DNA of 64,000 bases from Parahalioglobus pacificus (GTDB lineage: Bacteria; Pseudomonadota; Gammaproteobacteria; Pseudomonadales; Halieaceae), in NCBI RefSeq assembly GCF_014652275.1, contig NZ_BMYM01000001.1:1426001-1490000 (forward strand), given 5' to 3'. The translations under genes were made by a program, and so were the position numbers. Shown here piece by piece: positions 61,678 to 64,000 of this stretch. Below the pieces are notes generated by a model, which saw only the letters and a program-made list of their open reading frames with translations, was not told where the DNA came from and made no database searches. How positions within the stretch are numbered: position 1 is the first letter of the stretch; every line of letters begins with the position of its first letter.

Positions 61678-62868
61678 ATGAAACAGGCTCAGCGCGTTCT
61701 CTTCATCACGCCACAGGCGCCCGCGAGTGGCGGCAATGCCTGTTCGATGAAGAGCCTCGAGGCCCTCGCGCTTTTCAGCCAGCATTACCCTGTAACGCTT
61801 GCCTGCCCCGCTCGTTCAGATCGCGAACCCCAAGCATTGAAAGACACCCTTGGGCTGGAGGGCATCATCTGGGCCAAGCCCGATGCCGCTGTGCAAGCCG
61901 ACGAGGTGGCGCAGCGTCTGAACGCTATGATCGCGCCGGACACCACGAACCGTTTCAGCGAGGCCCTGGCTCGCCAGGTGACGAATGTCGCCGCAGATTT
62001 TGACATCATCGTCATCGACCATTTTTACGCCTTCTTTTACCAGCCCGCTGAATTTACCGGCACCACCATCTATCACGCCCATGCTGCACATTTCGCAGAC
62101 ATACAGGCACAACCCGACTGTGCCGGCCTTGAAGAAAAAGTAGTGAACGGCTTGCGCAAGCGAGAACTGGACGCCTGCGCCGGCGTTGATCATGTGTTCG
62201 CTACAGCAAATGACGCCCTGCGTCTGGCGGATGCTGGTGTTCCTTTCGGGAAGCTACAAAGCTCGCTGCTAGGCAGCCACATTGATACGCGCAAAAGCGA
62301 CGCCATTGACTTCAACCGGACGAAAGCCCAGCTACTGTACGTGGGGTATCTGGGCGATGCCGACAACGTGCGCAGCCTGATGTGGTTTATACGGGAGGTG
62401 CTGCCTCAGCTGCGGGAAAGCATGCCGCGTTTACCCCTGCACCTTGTGGGCAAAGACCCGGACCTGCAACTGCTAACCCTGGGCATGAGCGACCCGAACA
62501 TTCACTTCCATCGTTCCATGGAAGAAGCAGAAATGGCCGGCGAATCTTTCCGGGTCAGCATTGATCCGCTGCTCTATGAGCGCGTGGTCGACACCAAACT
62601 GATCAATAACCTGGCCAGGGGCACACCGACAGTCACCACCGTTGCCGGCGTTGCTCGTCTACGCGGCGAGGCACCTGATACTGTGGTTGCGGCTCAGTCA
62701 TCCGGTGATATGGCAGCACACATCCGTACACTGCTCACCGACAAATCGGCTTGGCGCAAGCTGGCAGTGGCCAACCGTGAATTTGCGCGCTCTCGCCTGC
62801 ACGTGCACGACCTGATGTATCGCCTGCGGGCCCAGTTGTCTCAGCAAGGTGCTGTTGGCGCGGCCTGA
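61678..62868 (+). CDS. Glycosyltransferase, GT-B fold (group 4-like)
   Basis: A 396-residue protein with a two-domain GT-B pattern: the N-domain opens VLFITPQAPASGGNACSMKSLEAL and contains DIIVIDHFYAFFY; the C-domain has QLLYVGYLGDADNVRSLMWFIREVLPQL, LHLVGKDPD and NNLARGTPTVTT, as in glycosyltransferases that scan for a dominant host position in surface sugars. Donor and acceptor are unknown; no other polysaccharide genes are nearby. The ATG at 61678 is used because a purine-rich GGCAGGG precedes it. The 270-nt spacer upstream (61408-61677) holds a TACAAT -10-like element near 61593 but no clear -35. Confidence 0.78.
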   Translation: MKQAQRVLFITPQAPASGGNACSMKSLEALALFSQHYPVTLACPARSDREPQALKDTLGLEGIIWAKPDAAVQADEVAQRLNAMIAPDTTNRFSEALARQVTNVAADFDIIVIDHFYAFFYQPAEFTGTTIYHAHAAHFADIQAQPDCAGLEEKVVNGLRKRELDACAGVDHVFATANDALRLADAGVPFGKLQSSLLGSHIDTRKSDAIDFNRTKAQLLYVGYLGDADNVRSLMWFIREVLPQLRESMPRLPLHLVGKDPDLQLLTLGMSDPNIHFHRSMEEAEMAGESFRVSIDPLLYERVVDTKLINNLARGTPTVTTVAGVARLRGEAPDTVVAAQSSGDMAAHIRTLLTDKSAWRKLAVANREFARSRLHVHDLMYRLRAQLSQQGAVGAA

Positions 62869-62891
62869 GCTACGCACTACGCACTCGCGTA

Positions 62892-64000
62892 TTAGGCGAG
62901 AGAACGGCTGACCACTTCAAACACATCCGGCGACAAACCCGACACCGCGGCCAATTCCTCCAGCTCGGCCCGCATCATGTCGCCTCTGCCCTGATAGTTT
63001 CGCCATTTGGTGAGCGGGCCCAGCAGCCGCGAAGCAATTTGCGGATTCATGCCATCGAGCACAGCAACCTGCTCTCTCAAGAAGCGATAGCCCGCGCCAT
63101 CGCGCCGGTGAAAGTTCACCGGGTTACCACTGGCAAAAGCGCCGATAACAGCCCGCACCTTATTCGGGTTTCGCAGGTCGAAGGCATCGTGCGCCATCAG
63201 CGCCTGCACGCGCGATAAGGCATCCTCCAGCGGCAACATGGCCTGTAGCTGCAACCATTGATTCACTACCAGAGCTTCGTGGTGCCACTTGTCAAAGCAA
63301 TCTGCCAAGGCTGCGTCACGCTGTACGTCGTTACCGAAATAAGCGACAGCCTGCAGGCCAGCCAGCCTGTCGGTCATATTGTTAGCGCCGTGATACTGCG
63401 CCAGCGCCAGCTCAACGCCATCGACACTGTCGGCACTGAGATAGCCCAGCGCCGCGTTGCACAAGCTGCGCCTGGCTATCTCCGGTCCGCTGGCCTGGTA
63501 GGGCTCAACGCTGTGCAAACGCCCGAACAGGCTCTGCCACTGCTCCGACAGTGCGCTGGCTAGCGCTTCACGAACGCTGTCCCTTGCAGCATGAATACCA
63601 TCTACATCAGCCTGGCCAGTATGACTTGCGAGCTCTGCCAGATAATTTTCACCGGGCAAGGTCACCATCATGGCCACCATTGCAGGATCCAGCGACGTAT
63701 CGGCGATAACCGCTGCTACAGAGTCAATCAGCAACGGATCAACGTCCGGCTCACTGCCGGCATCGAGTTGCGCCTGAACGTCCATAATCACCTGCACAGC
63801 CAATTGCTGGCTGGCATCCCAGCGGACAAAACCGTCGGCATCGTGACTGATAAGCGCCTGCAAGTCTTTACGGGTATAGGGGTAGTCAAGCCGCACTGGC
63901 GCTGAGAAGCCGCGCAGCAGCGAGGGGACAGGCGCTTCGTTCACGCCGGTGAAGACAAATCGTTGCTCGGCGGAATCGACAGTCAGCACGCGATGCGTAT
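62892..64000 (-). CDS. pepN: Aminopeptidase N (PepN), C-terminal part
   Basis: The last 369 or so codons of PepN, a cytosolic M1 zinc aminopeptidase; the 5' part with the HExxH catalytic site lies outside the window. The visible part includes the FVFTGVNEAPVPSLLRGFSAPVRLDY segment in pieces (EQRFVF, PVPSLLRGFSAP), EANNMTD-like GANNMTDRLAGLQAV, SNPxNFHRRDGAGYRFL-like FHRRDGAGYRFL and NPQIASRLLGPL, which parallel E. coli PepN (FSAPVKL, EANNMTD, FHAEDGSGYLFL, NPQVASRL). The frame stays open to the edge. Convergent with the glycosyltransferase gene across 23 nt. Confidence 0.93.
   Translation of the reverse strand, partial: THRVLTVDSAEQRFVFTGVNEAPVPSLLRGFSAPVRLDYPYTRKDLQALISHDADGFVRWDASQQLAVQVIMDVQAQLDAGSEPDVDPLLIDSVAAVIADTSLDPAMVAMMVTLPGENYLAELASHTGQADVDGIHAARDSVREALASALSEQWQSLFGRLHSVEPYQASGPEIARRSLCNAALGYLSADSVDGVELALAQYHGANNMTDRLAGLQAVAYFGNDVQRDAALADCFDKWHHEALVVNQWLQLQAMLPLEDALSRVQALMAHDAFDLRNPNKVRAVIGAFASGNPVNFHRRDGAGYRFLREQVAVLDGMNPQIASRLLGPLTKWRNYQGRGDMMRAELEELAAVSGLSPDVFEVVSRSLA

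Noticed and set aside
1-64000. tRNA, rRNA, CRISPR array, insertion sequence or prophage
   Set aside because: No cloverleaf with a GGTTCGA(A/N)TCC arm, no spaced direct repeats with unique spacers, and no transposase, integrase or phage structural gene was found in reading the window.

Overview
The window looks like chromosomal DNA of an aerobic marine gammaproteobacterium of the Pseudomonadales/Cellvibrionales kind; a Halieaceae (OM60/NOR5)-like source is my best guess. This is inferred from gene content, not from a marker-gene comparison. Ribosome modulation factor, a 1625-residue NAD-glutamate dehydrogenase, PepN, a SutA-like small protein, DUF3429/DUF3833 proteins, two TonB-dependent receptors, a CYP153-type P450 and many acyl/alkyl oxidation enzymes point that way. 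No tRNA, rRNA, CRISPR array, insertion sequence or phage gene was seen.

Layout. 1-2392 (minus): membrane protein, phytanoyl-CoA-dioxygenase-like oxygenase and a penicillin-acylase-family hydrolase that runs off the left edge. 2527-9797: housekeeping and mixed genes (NAD(P)-binding protein, SppA, cytochrome c, methyltransferase, quinone-oxidoreductase-like enzyme, DUF3429, DUF3833). 9958-13209: HsaA/HpaH-like flavin monooxygenase, a small secreted protein behind a Pho-box-like array, and a CYP153 P450. 13741-19394: TonB receptor, TPR-sulfotransferase and exported haloalkane dehalogenase. 19774-26621: GST, then a duplicated beta-helix lipoprotein and its TonB receptor behind a four-repeat Pho-box array. 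26892-30708: AraC regulator, an amidohydrolase whose signal peptide carries an amber codon, and an OprB-like porin. 30714-35346: periplasmic toroid-like protein, SutA-like small protein, OlsF-like ornithine-lipid synthase and PlcP-like phosphoesterase. 35386-44804 (minus): a likely seven-gene catabolic operon (two FAD oxidoreductases, GcvT-like protein, Rieske oxygenase, M20 peptidase, tandem HCCA-isomerase-like protein, SDR). 44907-48675: glcDEF. 48955-54251: rmf and NAD-glutamate dehydrogenase. 54514-61407: MoxR-DUF58-DUF4381-BatA-BatB/C-BatD operon. 61678-64000: glycosyltransferase and the C-terminal part of PepN.

The most interesting theme is phosphate limitation. Two promoter regions contain 11-bp-period repeats of the PhoB-box type at the right distance from a -10 element, one before the TonB receptor/beta-helix lipoprotein pair and one before a small secreted protein. 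A third locus encodes an OlsF-like bifunctional ornithine-lipid synthase overlapping a PlcP-like phosphoesterase, a pairing that could exchange phospholipid for phosphorus-free lipid. A second theme is catabolism of methylated, halogenated and aliphatic compounds (Rieske/GcvT/flavoprotein operon, CYP153, dehalogenase, glycolate oxidase).
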